Assembly (NCBI GenBank): GCA_035265935.1
Contig: DATFOC010000019.1
Location: 1 to 64,000, forward strand
Source of the DNA: JACDAN01 sp035265935
GTDB lineage: Bacteria; Actinomycetota; Thermoleophilia; Gaiellales; Gaiellaceae
DNA length: 64,000 nt
Reading direction: 5' to 3'
Numbering within the stretch: the stretch's first letter is position 1; each line of letters starts with the position of its first letter. The notes under the pieces were generated by a model that saw only the letters and a program-made list of their open reading frames with translations, searched no databases and was not told where the DNA came from. The translations under genes were made by a program, and so were the position numbers. Positions 1 to 8,034 of this stretch are shown piece by piece.

Positions 1-2
1 TG

Positions 3-62
3 GAGGTTCCGTCGTTCCTTCGCGAGGACTGGGTTTCGTTTTTCATTGAAGCGGTGACATAG
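3..62 (+). CDS. Possible C-terminal end of an upstream gene (partial)
   Basis: From base 3 to the TAG at 60-62 one forward frame is open and gives a protein-like tail (EVPSFLREDWVSFFIEAVT). It is followed by a strong terminator hairpin at 114-149, which fits the 3' end of a gene that starts outside the window. Too short to name. The local sequence is more AT-rich than typical coding sequence here, so chance is possible. Confidence 0.25.
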   Translation, partial: EVPSFLREDWVSFFIEAVT

Positions 63-113
63 GTGGAGCCCACTCGGGACTGACCTTCGAAGCAGTCCCA
101 CACGACCCGGTCC

Positions 114-149
114 GAAGCCCCGGCCTCCCCGCCGGGGCTTCACCCTTTT
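114..149 (+). terminator. Rho-independent terminator
   Basis: Perfect 11-bp inverted repeat: GAAGCCCCGGC at 114-124, a 6-nt loop, and GCCGGGGCTTC at 131-141, followed by ACCCTTTT. It would end transcription from a gene left of the window, just before the Nudix gene promoter. Confidence 0.8.
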
Positions 150-154
150 CCGGG

Positions 155-160
155 CAGAAT
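155..160 (+). promoter_or_regulatory. Leaderless-type -10 box (CAGAAT) for the Nudix gene
   Basis: CAGAAT ends 6 nt before the ATG at 167. There is no Shine-Dalgarno sequence. The same hexamer at the same distance precedes the threonine aldolase gene (7889-7894). Confidence 0.5.
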
Positions 161-166
161 CGGCCC

Positions 167-616
167 ATGGAGACGACGTGGGACGGAGTGCCGGTGGCGC
201 GGGAGAATCCGGTCGCCGTCGCGATCGCCCTCTGGCGCCCTACGCCCCGCGGCCGCGAGTACCTGATCCTGCACCGCCACCACGGCGGCGCTGACTGGGA
301 GGGTGACTGGGCGTGGACGCCGCCGGCCGGAGCGCGTCAGCCGGGCGAGGATCCGCGTGCGGCCGCGCAGCGGGAGCTACGCGAGGAGACCGGGCTCGAG
401 CTCGCGTTCGAGCCGCTCGCGCACGAGACGGACGACGTCGCGCTCTTCGTTGCCGAGGCGGCCGCCGGCGCGCGCGTCGTTCTCGACGCCGAGCACGACC
501 GGTTCGAGTGGATGACGCTCGAAGCCGCGCGTGCGCGGTGTCTCCCGGCGATCGTGGGACGCGGTCTCGAGCTCGCGGACGAGTGGGCGGCGCGCGGCTC
601 CGGCGCTCGTCGTTAG
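167..616 (+). CDS. Nudix hydrolase
   Basis: 149-aa Nudix-fold pyrophosphohydrolase, expected to hydrolyse a nucleoside diphosphate linked to another moiety; the substrate cannot be read from sequence. The Nudix box is complete: G-x5-E-x7-REL-x-EETGL, with RELREETGL around residues 68-76, supplying the metal-binding glutamates. It is a single-domain protein of normal length. The ATG at 167 is preceded by CAGAAT 6 nt upstream rather than by a ribosome binding site. It lies 11 nt upstream of gcvT, and its TAG stop forms part of the putative gcvT -10 box, so it may belong to the glycine-cleavage operon or merely precede it. Confidence 0.85.
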   Translation: METTWDGVPVARENPVAVAIALWRPTPRGREYLILHRHHGGADWEGDWAWTPPAGARQPGEDPRAAAQRELREETGLELAFEPLAHETDDVALFVAEAAAGARVVLDAEHDRFEWMTLEAARARCLPAIVGRGLELADEWAARGSGARR

Positions 617-619
617 CAT
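614..619 (+). promoter_or_regulatory. -10-like TAGCAT overlapping the Nudix stop codon
   Basis: TAGCAT starts with the TAG stop of the Nudix gene and ends 8 nt before the GTG of gcvT. It is one of seven places in the window where an upstream TAG stop doubles as the start of a TANNNT hexamer. Confidence 0.35.
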
Positions 620-627
620 CGCCTCCG

Positions 628-1677
628 GTGCAGACGCTCCGGCGCACGCCGCTCTACGACCAGCACGTCGCCGCCGGAGCGCGGATGGTCGCGTTCGCCG
701 GGTGGGACATGCCCGTCCAGTACGCGGGCGTCATCGCCGAGCACCGCGCGGTGCGCACGGATGCGGGCGTCTTCGACGTCTCGCACATGGGCGAGCTCGA
801 GGTCGAGGGTCCGACGGCGCAGGTGTTCCTGCAGCAAGTCCTCTCAAACGACATCACGAAGCTGAAGCCCGGCGATGCGCAGTACACGCTGCTGACGACG
901 GACGACGGTGGGGTCGTCGACGACCTGATCGTCTACCGGCTCGACGAGCACCGGTACCTGCTGATCGTGAACGCCTCGAACCGCGACAGCGACTTCACGT
1001 GGTTGAAGGAGTGCGAGATCCGCGGCTCCGACGTCCGCGACGTCTCCGACGAGTATGGGCTCCTCGCGGTGCAGGGCCCGTGCGCGCTCGAGCGGCTCGG
1101 CCTCCCGCAGGCGAAGGCGTTCACGTGGTCGATGGGCGAGATCGACGGTGTCGAGGTGATGGTGAACCGCACCGGCTACACGGGCGAGCAGGGGGTAGAG
1201 CTGGCGTGCATGGAGGATGAGACGCCCCGCCTGTGGGAGGCCGTCCTCGCGCGCGGCGTCACGCCGTGCGGGCTCGGCGCGCGCGACACGCTGCGACTCG
1301 AGGTCTGCTACCCGCTGCACGGCAACGACATCGGGCCGCAGTGGGACGCGATCTCGAGCGGGCTCGGGTGGGTCTGCGCGCTCGCAACCGACTTCACCGG
1401 CGCCGAGCGGCTGCGCGAGATCAAGGCCCGCGGGCCGGAGCGTAAGCTCGTCGCCTTCCGGATGAGCGACAAGGCGATCCCCCGCAGTGGAATGGCGATC
1501 GAGGGCGGCGGCGAGGTCACGTCGGGGTCGATGTCCCCGATGCTCGGCGTCGGGATCGGGCTCGGCTACGTCTGCGCCGCCGATGCGACTCCGGGGACGG
1601 AGCTCGTCGTCGACGTCCGCGGGAACGCGCGGCGCGCCGAGGTCGTCGCGAAGCCGATCTACAAGCGAGAGGAGTGA
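628..1677 (+). CDS. gcvT: Glycine cleavage system T protein (aminomethyltransferase)
   Basis: 349-aa tetrahydrofolate-dependent aminomethyltransferase. It releases ammonia from the aminomethyl group carried by lipoyl-GcvH and makes 5,10-methylene-THF. It begins LRRTPLYDQHVAAGARMVAF and carries family hallmarks such as FDVSHMGELEVEG, the NRTGYTGEQGVEL region and GLGARDTLRLEVCYPLHGND. GTG at 628 was chosen because it places the conserved N-terminus at residue 1; the frame is open far upstream but that part has no family resemblance. Its TGA overlaps the gcvH start (GTGA), so the two are translationally coupled. First gene of gcvT-H-PA-PB. Confidence 0.95.
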   Translation: MQTLRRTPLYDQHVAAGARMVAFAGWDMPVQYAGVIAEHRAVRTDAGVFDVSHMGELEVEGPTAQVFLQQVLSNDITKLKPGDAQYTLLTTDDGGVVDDLIVYRLDEHRYLLIVNASNRDSDFTWLKECEIRGSDVRDVSDEYGLLAVQGPCALERLGLPQAKAFTWSMGEIDGVEVMVNRTGYTGEQGVELACMEDETPRLWEAVLARGVTPCGLGARDTLRLEVCYPLHGNDIGPQWDAISSGLGWVCALATDFTGAERLREIKARGPERKLVAFRMSDKAIPRSGMAIEGGGEVTSGSMSPMLGVGIGLGYVCAADATPGTELVVDVRGNARRAEVVAKPIYKREE

Positions 1678-2075
1678 CGCGCGTGGCGGGCGAGTCGTAT
1701 CCCGAGGATCTGCTCTACCACCCCGAGCACGACTGGGCCCGGATCGACGGCGACGAGGCGGTGCTCGGCATCACCTGGTACGCGGCCGACGCGCTCGGCG
1801 AGCTCGTGCACTACGAGCCGCCGGAGGAGGGCTCGACGATCGCAAAGGATCAGAGCTACGGCGAGATCGAGTCGGTGAAGGCCGTCTCTGATCTGATCTC
1901 GCCGCTGTCGGGCGACGTGCTCGAGGTCAACGCGCGCGTGGTGGACGCGCCCGAGATCGCGAACGAGGACCCCTACGGCGACGGCTGGCTCGTCCGGATC
2001 AGGCTGACGAACCCGGGCGAGCGCGATCAGCTGCTCGACGTCGCCGCCTATCGGAAGGTCCTCGAGGACCTGTGA
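1674..2075 (+). CDS. gcvH: Glycine cleavage system H protein (lipoyl carrier)
   Basis: 133-aa lipoyl carrier that shuttles the aminomethyl group between the P, T and L proteins. The lipoylation site is Lys69 in ESVKAVSDL. The family core (HDWARIDGDEAVLGIT at the start, GDGWLVRIRL near the end) is complete. GTG at 1674 overlaps the gcvT stop. An in-frame GTG at 1683 would give a protein three residues shorter and is also possible. It overlaps gcvPA by 4 nt (GTGA). Confidence 0.95.
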   Translation: MTRVAGESYPEDLLYHPEHDWARIDGDEAVLGITWYAADALGELVHYEPPEEGSTIAKDQSYGEIESVKAVSDLISPLSGDVLEVNARVVDAPEIANEDPYGDGWLVRIRLTNPGERDQLLDVAAYRKVLEDL

Positions 2076-3397
2076 GCTACACCTCTCTTACGGACGCCGA
2101 TCGCGAGGCGATGCTCGCGACGATCGGCGTCTCGTCCGTCGACGAGCTCTTCCGCGACATCCCACGGGAGATGCGGTTCGACCGCAGGCTCGACGTGCCG
2201 CCCGCGCTGTCGGAGGCGGAGCTGACGCGGCACCTAGAGCAGCTCGCAGCACGCAACGAGCTCGACGAGGTGTCGTTCCTCGGGGCGGGCGTCTACGACC
2301 ACTACGTGCCGGCGGTCGTCGACGCCGTGCTGCAGCGCGGGGAGCTGCTGACGGCGTACACGCCCTACCAGCCCGAGCTGAGCCAGGGCGTCCTGCAGGC
2401 GATCTTCGAGTACCAGACCGCGATCTGCGAGCTGACCGGCATGGACGTCTCGAACGCCTCGGGCTACGACGGCACGACCGTCGCGGCCGATGCCTGCTTC
2501 GTCGCGAAGCACGCGACGGAGAGGTCGAAGATCGTCGTCACCGAGGCGACGAACCCGCAGGTCCGCCAGGTCGTCAAGACGTACGCGCCGGGGTTCGGGC
2601 TCGAGATCGTCGAGGTTCCTCACGACGGCGGGACGACCGACCCCGACCGGATCCGCGACGCCGCGCACGACGCCGCGGCCGTGATCTTCCAGCAGCCGAA
2701 CTTCTTCGGCTGCCTCGAGCCCGCGCCGGACCTCGCCGCCGCGGCGAACGAGGCGGAGGCGATGCCGATCGCGCACGTCGACCTGATCAGCCTCGGCGTG
2801 CTCGAGGCGCCGGGCAACTACGGCTGCGCGCTGGCGATCGGCGAGGGGCAGTCCGCCGGCAACGCGATGAGCTACGGCGGCCCTCACTACGGGTTCCTCG
2901 CCGCACGTCAGGACTACATCCGGCGCCTGCCCGGCCGGATCGTCGGCGAGACGGCGGACGCCGCCGGCGACCGTGGGTACGTGCTGACGCTGCAGACGCG
3001 CGAGCAACACATCAGGCGCGAGAAGGCGACCTCGAACATCACCACCAACCAGACCCTCCTCGCGCTCGCCGGCCTGGTGCACCTCAGCCTGCTCGGCCCG
3101 CAGGGGCTGCGCGAGACCGGGGAGACCTGCATGGCGCTCGCGCAGTACGCGAAGGAACGGCTCGCGGGGGCGGGCCTGGAGCCGCTGTTCCCGAACCGGT
3201 CGACGTTCAAGGAGTTCGCCGTCCGGACCGGACGGCCCGCGACCGAGGCGATTCGCACCGCCCGCGCGCGCGGCGTCCACCCCGGGTATCGCCTCGGGCG
3301 GGACTATGCGGGCATGGACGACGCGCTCCTCGTCGCCGTCACCGAGCGGCGCACGGCGGACGAGATCGACCGGCTCGTCGAGGCGCTTTCGGCATGA
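2072..3397 (+). CDS. gcvPA: Glycine dehydrogenase (decarboxylating) subunit 1
   Basis: 441-aa alpha subunit of the two-subunit P protein, the pyridoxal-phosphate enzyme that decarboxylates glycine and loads the remainder on GcvH. It matches the N-terminal half of single-chain GcvP: YTPYQPELSQGVLQAIFEYQ, the GSxx-type GYDGTTVAADAC region and TSNITTNQTLLALA near the C-terminus. The PLP lysine is not here but in gcvPB. Overlaps both neighbours by 4 nt. Confidence 0.95.
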   Translation: MSYTSLTDADREAMLATIGVSSVDELFRDIPREMRFDRRLDVPPALSEAELTRHLEQLAARNELDEVSFLGAGVYDHYVPAVVDAVLQRGELLTAYTPYQPELSQGVLQAIFEYQTAICELTGMDVSNASGYDGTTVAADACFVAKHATERSKIVVTEATNPQVRQVVKTYAPGFGLEIVEVPHDGGTTDPDRIRDAAHDAAAVIFQQPNFFGCLEPAPDLAAAANEAEAMPIAHVDLISLGVLEAPGNYGCALAIGEGQSAGNAMSYGGPHYGFLAARQDYIRRLPGRIVGETADAAGDRGYVLTLQTREQHIRREKATSNITTNQTLLALAGLVHLSLLGPQGLRETGETCMALAQYAKERLAGAGLEPLFPNRSTFKEFAVRTGRPATEAIRTARARGVHPGYRLGRDYAGMDDALLVAVTERRTADEIDRLVEALSA

Positions 3398-4896
3398 CGA
3401 AGCTGATCTACGAGCGCTCGCAGGCCGGGCGTCGCGGCCTCGAGGTTCCGCGGCCGCGCCTGCCCATTCCGGAGGTTCCCGAGGAGCTTGCGCGGAAGGA
3501 CCCGCCGCGGCTGCCGGAGGTCGCCGAGCCGGAGGTGGTGCGCCACTTCACCGAGCTCTCGACACGGAACTTCGGGATCGACACCGGCTTCTACCCGCTC
3601 GGCTCGTGCACGATGAAGTACAACCCGCGCGTCAACGAGCGGCTCGTCGGCCTGCCCGGCTTCCGCGACCTCCATCCGCTCGTCGAGGAGGAGGCGGCGC
3701 AGGGCGCGCTCGAGCTCGAGTGGCGCCTGCAGCAGATCCTGCGCGAGATCACGGGCCTCGACGCCGTCAGCCTCCAACCGGCGGCGGGCAGCCAGGGCGA
3801 GATCACGGGTCTGATGCTGATGCGCGCCTACTTCGACGACCGAGGCGAGCTCGGGCAGCGCCGCGGCATCGTCGTCCCGGACACGGCCCACGGGACGAAT
3901 CCCGCGAGCGTGACGATGGGCGGCTTCGAGCTCGTGGGCGTGAAGACGGACGCGCGCGGCAACATCGACGTCGAGGACCTGCGATCCAAGGTCGACGAGA
4001 CGACGGCCGGGCTGATGCTCACGAACCCGTCCACGCTCGGGCTCTTCGACGAGCACATCGAGGAGATGACGCGGCTCGTCCACGACGCCGGCGGCCTCTG
4101 CTACTACGACGGTGCGAACCTGAACGCCGTCTGCGGGATCTCCCGGCCGGGCGACATGGGCTTCGACATCGTCCACATCAACCTGCACAAGACGTTTTCT
4201 CAGCCGCACGGCGGCGGGGGGCCGGGAGGCGGTCCGATCGCGGTCCGTGATCGCCTCGAGCCGTTCCTGCCTGTGCCGGCCGTCGTCCGCGACGGAAACC
4301 GCTTCCGCCTCGACTACGACCGCCCGAAGTCGATCGGGAAGGTGCGCGCGTTCACAGGGCCCTTCGGAGTGTTCGTCCGCTCGTACGCGTTCATCCTCGC
4401 CTGGGGCAAGGAGCTCCGGACGATGTCGGAGGATGCGGTCCTGAATGCGAACTACCTGCTGGCCCGGCTCAAGGATTCGTATGACCTGCCCTTCGATCGG
4501 CTCTGCATGCACGAGTTCGTGCTCTCGGCGCGCACGCTCAAGAAGGAGCACGGAATCACGGCGCTTGATGTCGCCAAGCGCCTCATGGACTACGGCTTCC
4601 ACCCACCGACTATCTACTTCCCGCTGATCGTGTCCGAGGCGCTGATGGTCGAGCCGACCGAGACCGAGACAAAGGAGACGCTCGACGCCTTCGCGGACGC
4701 GATGCTCACGATCGCCCGGGAGGCTGCCGAGGAGCCGGAAGAGATCAAAGCCGCGCCGCACGGCCGGCCCGTCGATCGCCTGGACGAGGTCAAGGCCGCG
4801 AAGAGGGCGGTCGTCCGCTACCGCTTCGAGGACCACCCGGATCTTTCCGGCGAGCGCACGACCGCCGCCGAGGTCGAAGCACCGAAAGGCGTCTAG
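3394..4896 (+). CDS. gcvPB: Glycine dehydrogenase (decarboxylating) subunit 2
   Basis: 500-aa beta subunit of the P protein. The PLP-binding lysine is Lys266 in HINLHKTFSQPHGGGGPGGG. Other family signatures are FYPLGSCTMKYNPR near residue 70 and TAHGTNPASV at 164-173. The ATG at 3394 overlaps the gcvPA stop (ATGA). It is the last gene of the operon; the dihydrolipoamide dehydrogenase (L protein) is not in this window. A weak hairpin follows at 4919-4937. Confidence 0.95.
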   Translation: MTKLIYERSQAGRRGLEVPRPRLPIPEVPEELARKDPPRLPEVAEPEVVRHFTELSTRNFGIDTGFYPLGSCTMKYNPRVNERLVGLPGFRDLHPLVEEEAAQGALELEWRLQQILREITGLDAVSLQPAAGSQGEITGLMLMRAYFDDRGELGQRRGIVVPDTAHGTNPASVTMGGFELVGVKTDARGNIDVEDLRSKVDETTAGLMLTNPSTLGLFDEHIEEMTRLVHDAGGLCYYDGANLNAVCGISRPGDMGFDIVHINLHKTFSQPHGGGGPGGGPIAVRDRLEPFLPVPAVVRDGNRFRLDYDRPKSIGKVRAFTGPFGVFVRSYAFILAWGKELRTMSEDAVLNANYLLARLKDSYDLPFDRLCMHEFVLSARTLKKEHGITALDVAKRLMDYGFHPPTIYFPLIVSEALMVEPTETETKETLDAFADAMLTIAREAAEEPEEIKAAPHGRPVDRLDEVKAAKRAVVRYRFEDHPDLSGERTTAAEVEAPKGV

Positions 4897-4918
4897 GCGC
4901 GCCCGCAAGTCTCACGAC

Positions 4919-4937
4919 TTTCAGCGACCGTCTGAAA
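4919..4937. terminator. Weak hairpin between convergent genes
   Basis: TTTCAG, 7-nt loop, CTGAAA: a perfect 6-bp stem between the gcvPB stop and the stop of the convergent 68-aa gene. No clear T-run on either strand, so terminator function is uncertain. Confidence 0.3.
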
Positions 4938-5144
4938 TCAGAGGAGGTCCACGTCGTCGGGCAGCTCGCCTCGGCGCCGCATGAGCAGCCAGACCGTGCC
5001 GGCGACGGCGGGGATGAAGATCAGCATCCGGAGATCCGCCCAGGCGGCGGCGAGCCACACGATGGCCAGCGAGATCCATGCGCCGCGGCGGACGAGGGAG
5101 TCGTCCCTGACGAGTTGCCACAGAGAAGCCGCTGTTTCGCTCAT
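4938..5144 (-). CDS. Small membrane protein, 68 aa
   Basis: Unrecognised 68-aa protein (starts MSETAASLWQLVRDDSLVRR). Two closely spaced hydrophobic stretches, about residues 20-34 and 38-53, suggest a membrane hairpin, followed by RRRGELPDDVDLL. The start was placed at the ATG at 5142-5144, not at an upstream in-frame start, because a strong AAAGGAG sits 7 nt before it on the minus strand. That is one of the few classic ribosome binding sites in the window. Divergent from the ankyrin gene. Confidence 0.6.
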   Translation of the reverse strand: MSETAASLWQLVRDDSLVRRGAWISLAIVWLAAAWADLRMLIFIPAVAGTVWLLMRRRGELPDDVDLL

Positions 5145-5221
5145 GCTGCTTCTCCTTTCTTTCGACCCAGCATCGGCTGCGCCACGTGGACGCGCATCCC
5201 CCATCCGGTGAAAATGGTCGC

Positions 5222-5752
5222 GTGAGCGAGCTGCCGAGCCCACAGTCGGAGCTGCTGGAGGCGCTCTATCGCGGTGATTACGACACGGTCGAAGCGACCC
5301 TGGCCGAGCGGCCCGACCTCACGATCTTCGAGGCGGCGGCCGTGGGGGACTCCGATCGCGTCCGGGAGCTGCTGTCCCTCCAGCGGGGCTCCGCGGCCGT
5401 CTGGTCGCCCGACGGTTTCACGGCGCTCCACCTCGCGGCGTTCTTCGGTCGGGAAACGGTCGCCGCGATGCTGCTCGAGCGCGGCGCGGATGTGAGCGCG
5501 GTTGCGAGGAATCCGCTCCGTGTGCAGCCGCTTCACAGCGCGGCGGCCGGCGGGCACACCGCCGCGGCTCGTCTCCTGCTCGAGCACGGCGCCGACCCAA
5601 ATGCCCGGCAGGAGGGCGGCTTCGTCCCGCTCCACGCAGCGGCGCAGGCCCAAAACGAGGAGCTGTACGAGCTGCTGCTCGCGAGCGGCGCCGATCAGGA
5701 CGTAGCGACCGACGACGGCCGGACCGCGGCTGACTTCCGCGCCGATTCGTAG
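5222..5752 (+). CDS. Ankyrin-repeat protein
   Basis: About 176-aa soluble protein made of roughly four to five ankyrin repeats. Clear units are GFTALHLAAFFGRETVAAML, PLHSAAAGGHTAAARLLLEH and PLHAAAQAQNEELYELLLAS, each ending in a GAD turn. Likely a protein-protein interaction module; no enzymatic domain. GTG at 5222 was preferred because GAAAAT ends 6 nt before it, the common arrangement here; an in-frame GTG at 5186 would add 12 residues. Its last 58 nt overlap the 3' end of the convergent LysR gene. Confidence 0.7.
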   Translation: MSELPSPQSELLEALYRGDYDTVEATLAERPDLTIFEAAAVGDSDRVRELLSLQRGSAAVWSPDGFTALHLAAFFGRETVAAMLLERGADVSAVARNPLRVQPLHSAAAGGHTAAARLLLEHGADPNARQEGGFVPLHAAAQAQNEELYELLLASGADQDVATDDGRTAADFRADS

Positions 5753-6648
5753 CGCGGCGCCAGCTCGCGCAGGATCTCCACCATCGCCGTGATCGCAGGC
5801 GGCTGCAGCGCGCCCGGGAGTGAGACCGCGAAGACGTCGCGCTGAGGGCCTGACGGCTTGAGCGGCCGGATCGCGATGTCCTTGCGGGCGTGCGGCACCG
5901 ACAGGCTGGACACGAGCGTCACGCCGAGTCCGGCGGCTACGAGTCCTTGCGTGATCGGCGCATGGTCGCTGAGGTGGACGATGCGCGGTTCGAAACCGGC
6001 GGCAAGACAGGCGCGGTAGGTGATGCCGGACGGGCCGGCCTGCACCGCCTGGATCCAGCCCTCGTTCCGGAGGTCCCTCAGCCGGACGGCGTCCTTCGAG
6101 GACTGGGGGTGGTCTTTCGCCAGCGCAACGTACAGCGGGTCGACGAGCAAATGGTCGGCGTGGAGGCCCTCCCAGGCACTTGGGGCCGGCCGGCCGCGCT
6201 CGCGGAAGGCGAGAGCGAGATCCACCTCACCCGCGCGCAGTCGCTGGACGCTCATCCGCGTGCCTGCCTCCAGGAAGGAGAGCTCGACACCTGGGCGGCG
6301 GCGCCGGAACACTTCGATCGCCTCGAGAGCGAGCGTCGACGCGACCGTCGGAAAGGCGCACATCCGGAGGCGGCCGGCGCTCACGGTTGCGATAGCTTCC
6401 AGCTCGGCCTCGGCGGCGGCGAGGTGGCCGGCGATCGCCTCCGCACGGTCGACGGCGACCCGGCCGGCGTCCGTGAGCCGGAGCCCGGCGGGCGTGCGTT
6501 CGAGGAGCCGGACCCCGACCTCACGCTCCAGCTTGGCCACCTGGCGCGACACGGCGGGCTGGGTGAGGAAGAGCGCCTGCGCCGCTTTCGAGAACGAGCC
6601 GTGGCGGACGACCTCTCGGAGAAGCGCGAGGCGGCGCGGGTCAAGCAT
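5695..6648 (-). CDS. LysR-family transcriptional regulator
   Basis: 317-aa LysR-type regulator. The N-terminal winged helix-turn-helix (about residues 4-60, with FSKAAQALFLTQPAVSRQVA) is followed by a type-2 periplasmic-binding-fold effector domain from about residue 90 (LRMCAFPTVASTLALEA). ATG at 6648 gives the standard N-terminus; the frame extends 20 codons further upstream without homology. Divergent from the MFS transporter with a 42-bp spacer, so it probably controls that gene and itself. Tail-to-tail overlap with the ankyrin gene. Confidence 0.9.
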   Translation of the reverse strand: MLDPRRLALLREVVRHGSFSKAAQALFLTQPAVSRQVAKLEREVGVRLLERTPAGLRLTDAGRVAVDRAEAIAGHLAAAEAELEAIATVSAGRLRMCAFPTVASTLALEAIEVFRRRRPGVELSFLEAGTRMSVQRLRAGEVDLALAFRERGRPAPSAWEGLHADHLLVDPLYVALAKDHPQSSKDAVRLRDLRNEGWIQAVQAGPSGITYRACLAAGFEPRIVHLSDHAPITQGLVAAGLGVTLVSSLSVPHARKDIAIRPLKPSGPQRDVFAVSLPGALQPPAITAMVEILRELAPRYESARKSAAVRPSSVATS

Positions 6649-6690
6649 TACCGAAGTGTATAGCTTCAGACGAAATCGGCATTGGCGCGC
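6649..6690. promoter_or_regulatory. LysR/MFS divergent intergenic region
   Basis: 42 bp between the LysR and MFS starts. On the minus strand TATACA (6657-6662) lies 8 nt before the LysR ATG. On the plus strand TAGCTT (6661-6666) overlaps it by two bases and lies 24 nt before the MFS ATG. A LysR operator (T-N11-A type) is expected here, but I cannot assign it. Confidence 0.45.
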
Positions 6691-8034
6691 ATGGTGGACG
6701 ATCGCCACAGTGCCTCCGTGTTCAGCTTCAAGCGGTTCTTCGGCGGCGAGGTCGACCGTGTCCTCCGGCCGGTGCTGGCCTCGGTCGGATTCGGCGCGCT
6801 CGGCCAGTTCGCCTTCTTCGCGTTCTTCGCGATCTGGGCCCTGACCGAGCGAGCAGCACCGGCGACCCAGATCGGAATCGCGTACACGTGCTCGGGACTA
6901 GCCGCCGTGGCGGGTGCCCTCGTCGGCGGCCGTCTCTCCGATCGCATCGGCCGACAGCCGGTGATCGTGGCGGCGTCGATCGTCCAGACCGTGACTCCGG
7001 CGATCCTGCTCCTCCCGGATCTTCCGATCCTCGCGGCGTACGCAGTGCTCATCGTCATGGGCTTCATCCAGCCCGTGCGCGGAACGTCGCAGCGCGCGCT
7101 TCTCGCCGACCTCGTCGGCGAGGACGATCGCGAGGAGGCATTCGGCGCCTTCCGCGTCGTCCTGAACGCCGGCGCCACGCTCGGGCCGCTGCTCGGCGCA
7201 GCCCTCGTCACCTGGCGGTGGGAGCCGCTCTTCGGGGGGATCGTCGGCGCCTACGCGCTTTCCCTCGTCGCCGCGCTTCGGCTTCACGAGAGCGCCCGCC
7301 GAGCGGACACCGGCGGCGCGGCGCCGTCGCTGCGCCCCCTCGCCCGCGATGCCGTGCTGCTCACCGTGTTCGTCGCCGCGATCGGTGGCTGGTGCTCCTA
7401 TGCGGCGTTCGAGCTGCTGCTTCCGATCTCGCTGACGCAGACGCACGGCCTGGCGCCCGCAACGTGGGGGCTCCTCTTCGCGATGAACCCGATCGTGATC
7501 GTGCTGCTCCAGATGCGGGTTACCCGCTGGACGACCGGGATCTCGCGTGGAGCCAAGCTCGCAGCGGGCGTGCTGCTCATGGCCTCGCCGTACCTCCTGC
7601 TCGAGGCGAGCGCCGTCGTGCCCGTCGTGATCGTCGTCCTCCTCGTCGTCGTCCTCGGCGAGATGCTGTGGGCGCCGGCCTCGGAGGCGCTGATCGCGAA
7701 CCTGGCGCCGCCGGGCCTCCGCGGCATGTACCTCGGTACGGCGAACGCCGCCAGCTGGCTCGGCCTCTCGCTTGCGCCGGCGATCGGCCTCCAGACGCGA
7801 GCCGCCCTCGGCGACGCCGGGATGTGGATCCTGATCGCCTTCGTAGGCGTGACCGGCGCTGCCCTGTACCTCCTCGCCTGGCGGCAGGCAGAATCTCGCC
7901 GTGATCGAGCTCCGGTCGGACACTCAGACGAAGCCGAGCCCGGCGATGCGAGAGGCGATGGCGTCGGCCGAGGTCGGCGACGAGCAGAAGCGGGAAGACC
8001 CGACCGTCAACCTGCTCGAGCAGCGGGCGGCTGA
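6691..8034 (+). CDS. MFS transporter
   Basis: 447-aa major facilitator superfamily permease with about 12 membrane segments. The classic loop 2-3 motif is visible as GGRLSDRIGRQPV. Substrate unknown; the divergent LysR gene suggests inducible efflux. ATG at 6691 was chosen; TTG at 6682 and GTG at 6694 are in frame. The last membrane segment ends near LYLLAWRQ. The remaining ~47 residues are a charged, low-complexity tail read from the first 134 nt of the next gene in another frame, as if the original stop codon was lost. Confidence 0.85.
   Translation: MVDDRHSASVFSFKRFFGGEVDRVLRPVLASVGFGALGQFAFFAFFAIWALTERAAPATQIGIAYTCSGLAAVAGALVGGRLSDRIGRQPVIVAASIVQTVTPAILLLPDLPILAAYAVLIVMGFIQPVRGTSQRALLADLVGEDDREEAFGAFRVVLNAGATLGPLLGAALVTWRWEPLFGGIVGAYALSLVAALRLHESARRADTGGAAPSLRPLARDAVLLTVFVAAIGGWCSYAAFELLLPISLTQTHGLAPATWGLLFAMNPIVIVLLQMRVTRWTTGISRGAKLAAGVLLMASPYLLLEASAVVPVVIVVLLVVVLGEMLWAPASEALIANLAPPGLRGMYLGTANAASWLGLSLAPAIGLQTRAALGDAGMWILIAFVGVTGAALYLLAWRQAESRRDRAPVGHSDEAEPGDARGDGVGRGRRRAEAGRPDRQPARAAGG
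7889..7894 (+). promoter_or_regulatory. Leaderless-type -10 box (CAGAAT) for threonine aldolase
   Basis: CAGAAT ends exactly 6 nt before the GTG at 7901, inside the MFS coding region. Identical in sequence and spacing to the box before the Nudix gene. Confidence 0.5.

Noticed and set aside
1..166. Glycine riboswitch ahead of the gcv operon
   Set aside because: No tandem aptamer sequence is seen upstream of the Nudix gene or in the 11 nt before gcvT; only a terminator hairpin.
3304..4908. 534-codon open frame on the minus strand
   Set aside because: Antisense shadow of gcvPB, which has all family motifs on the plus strand.
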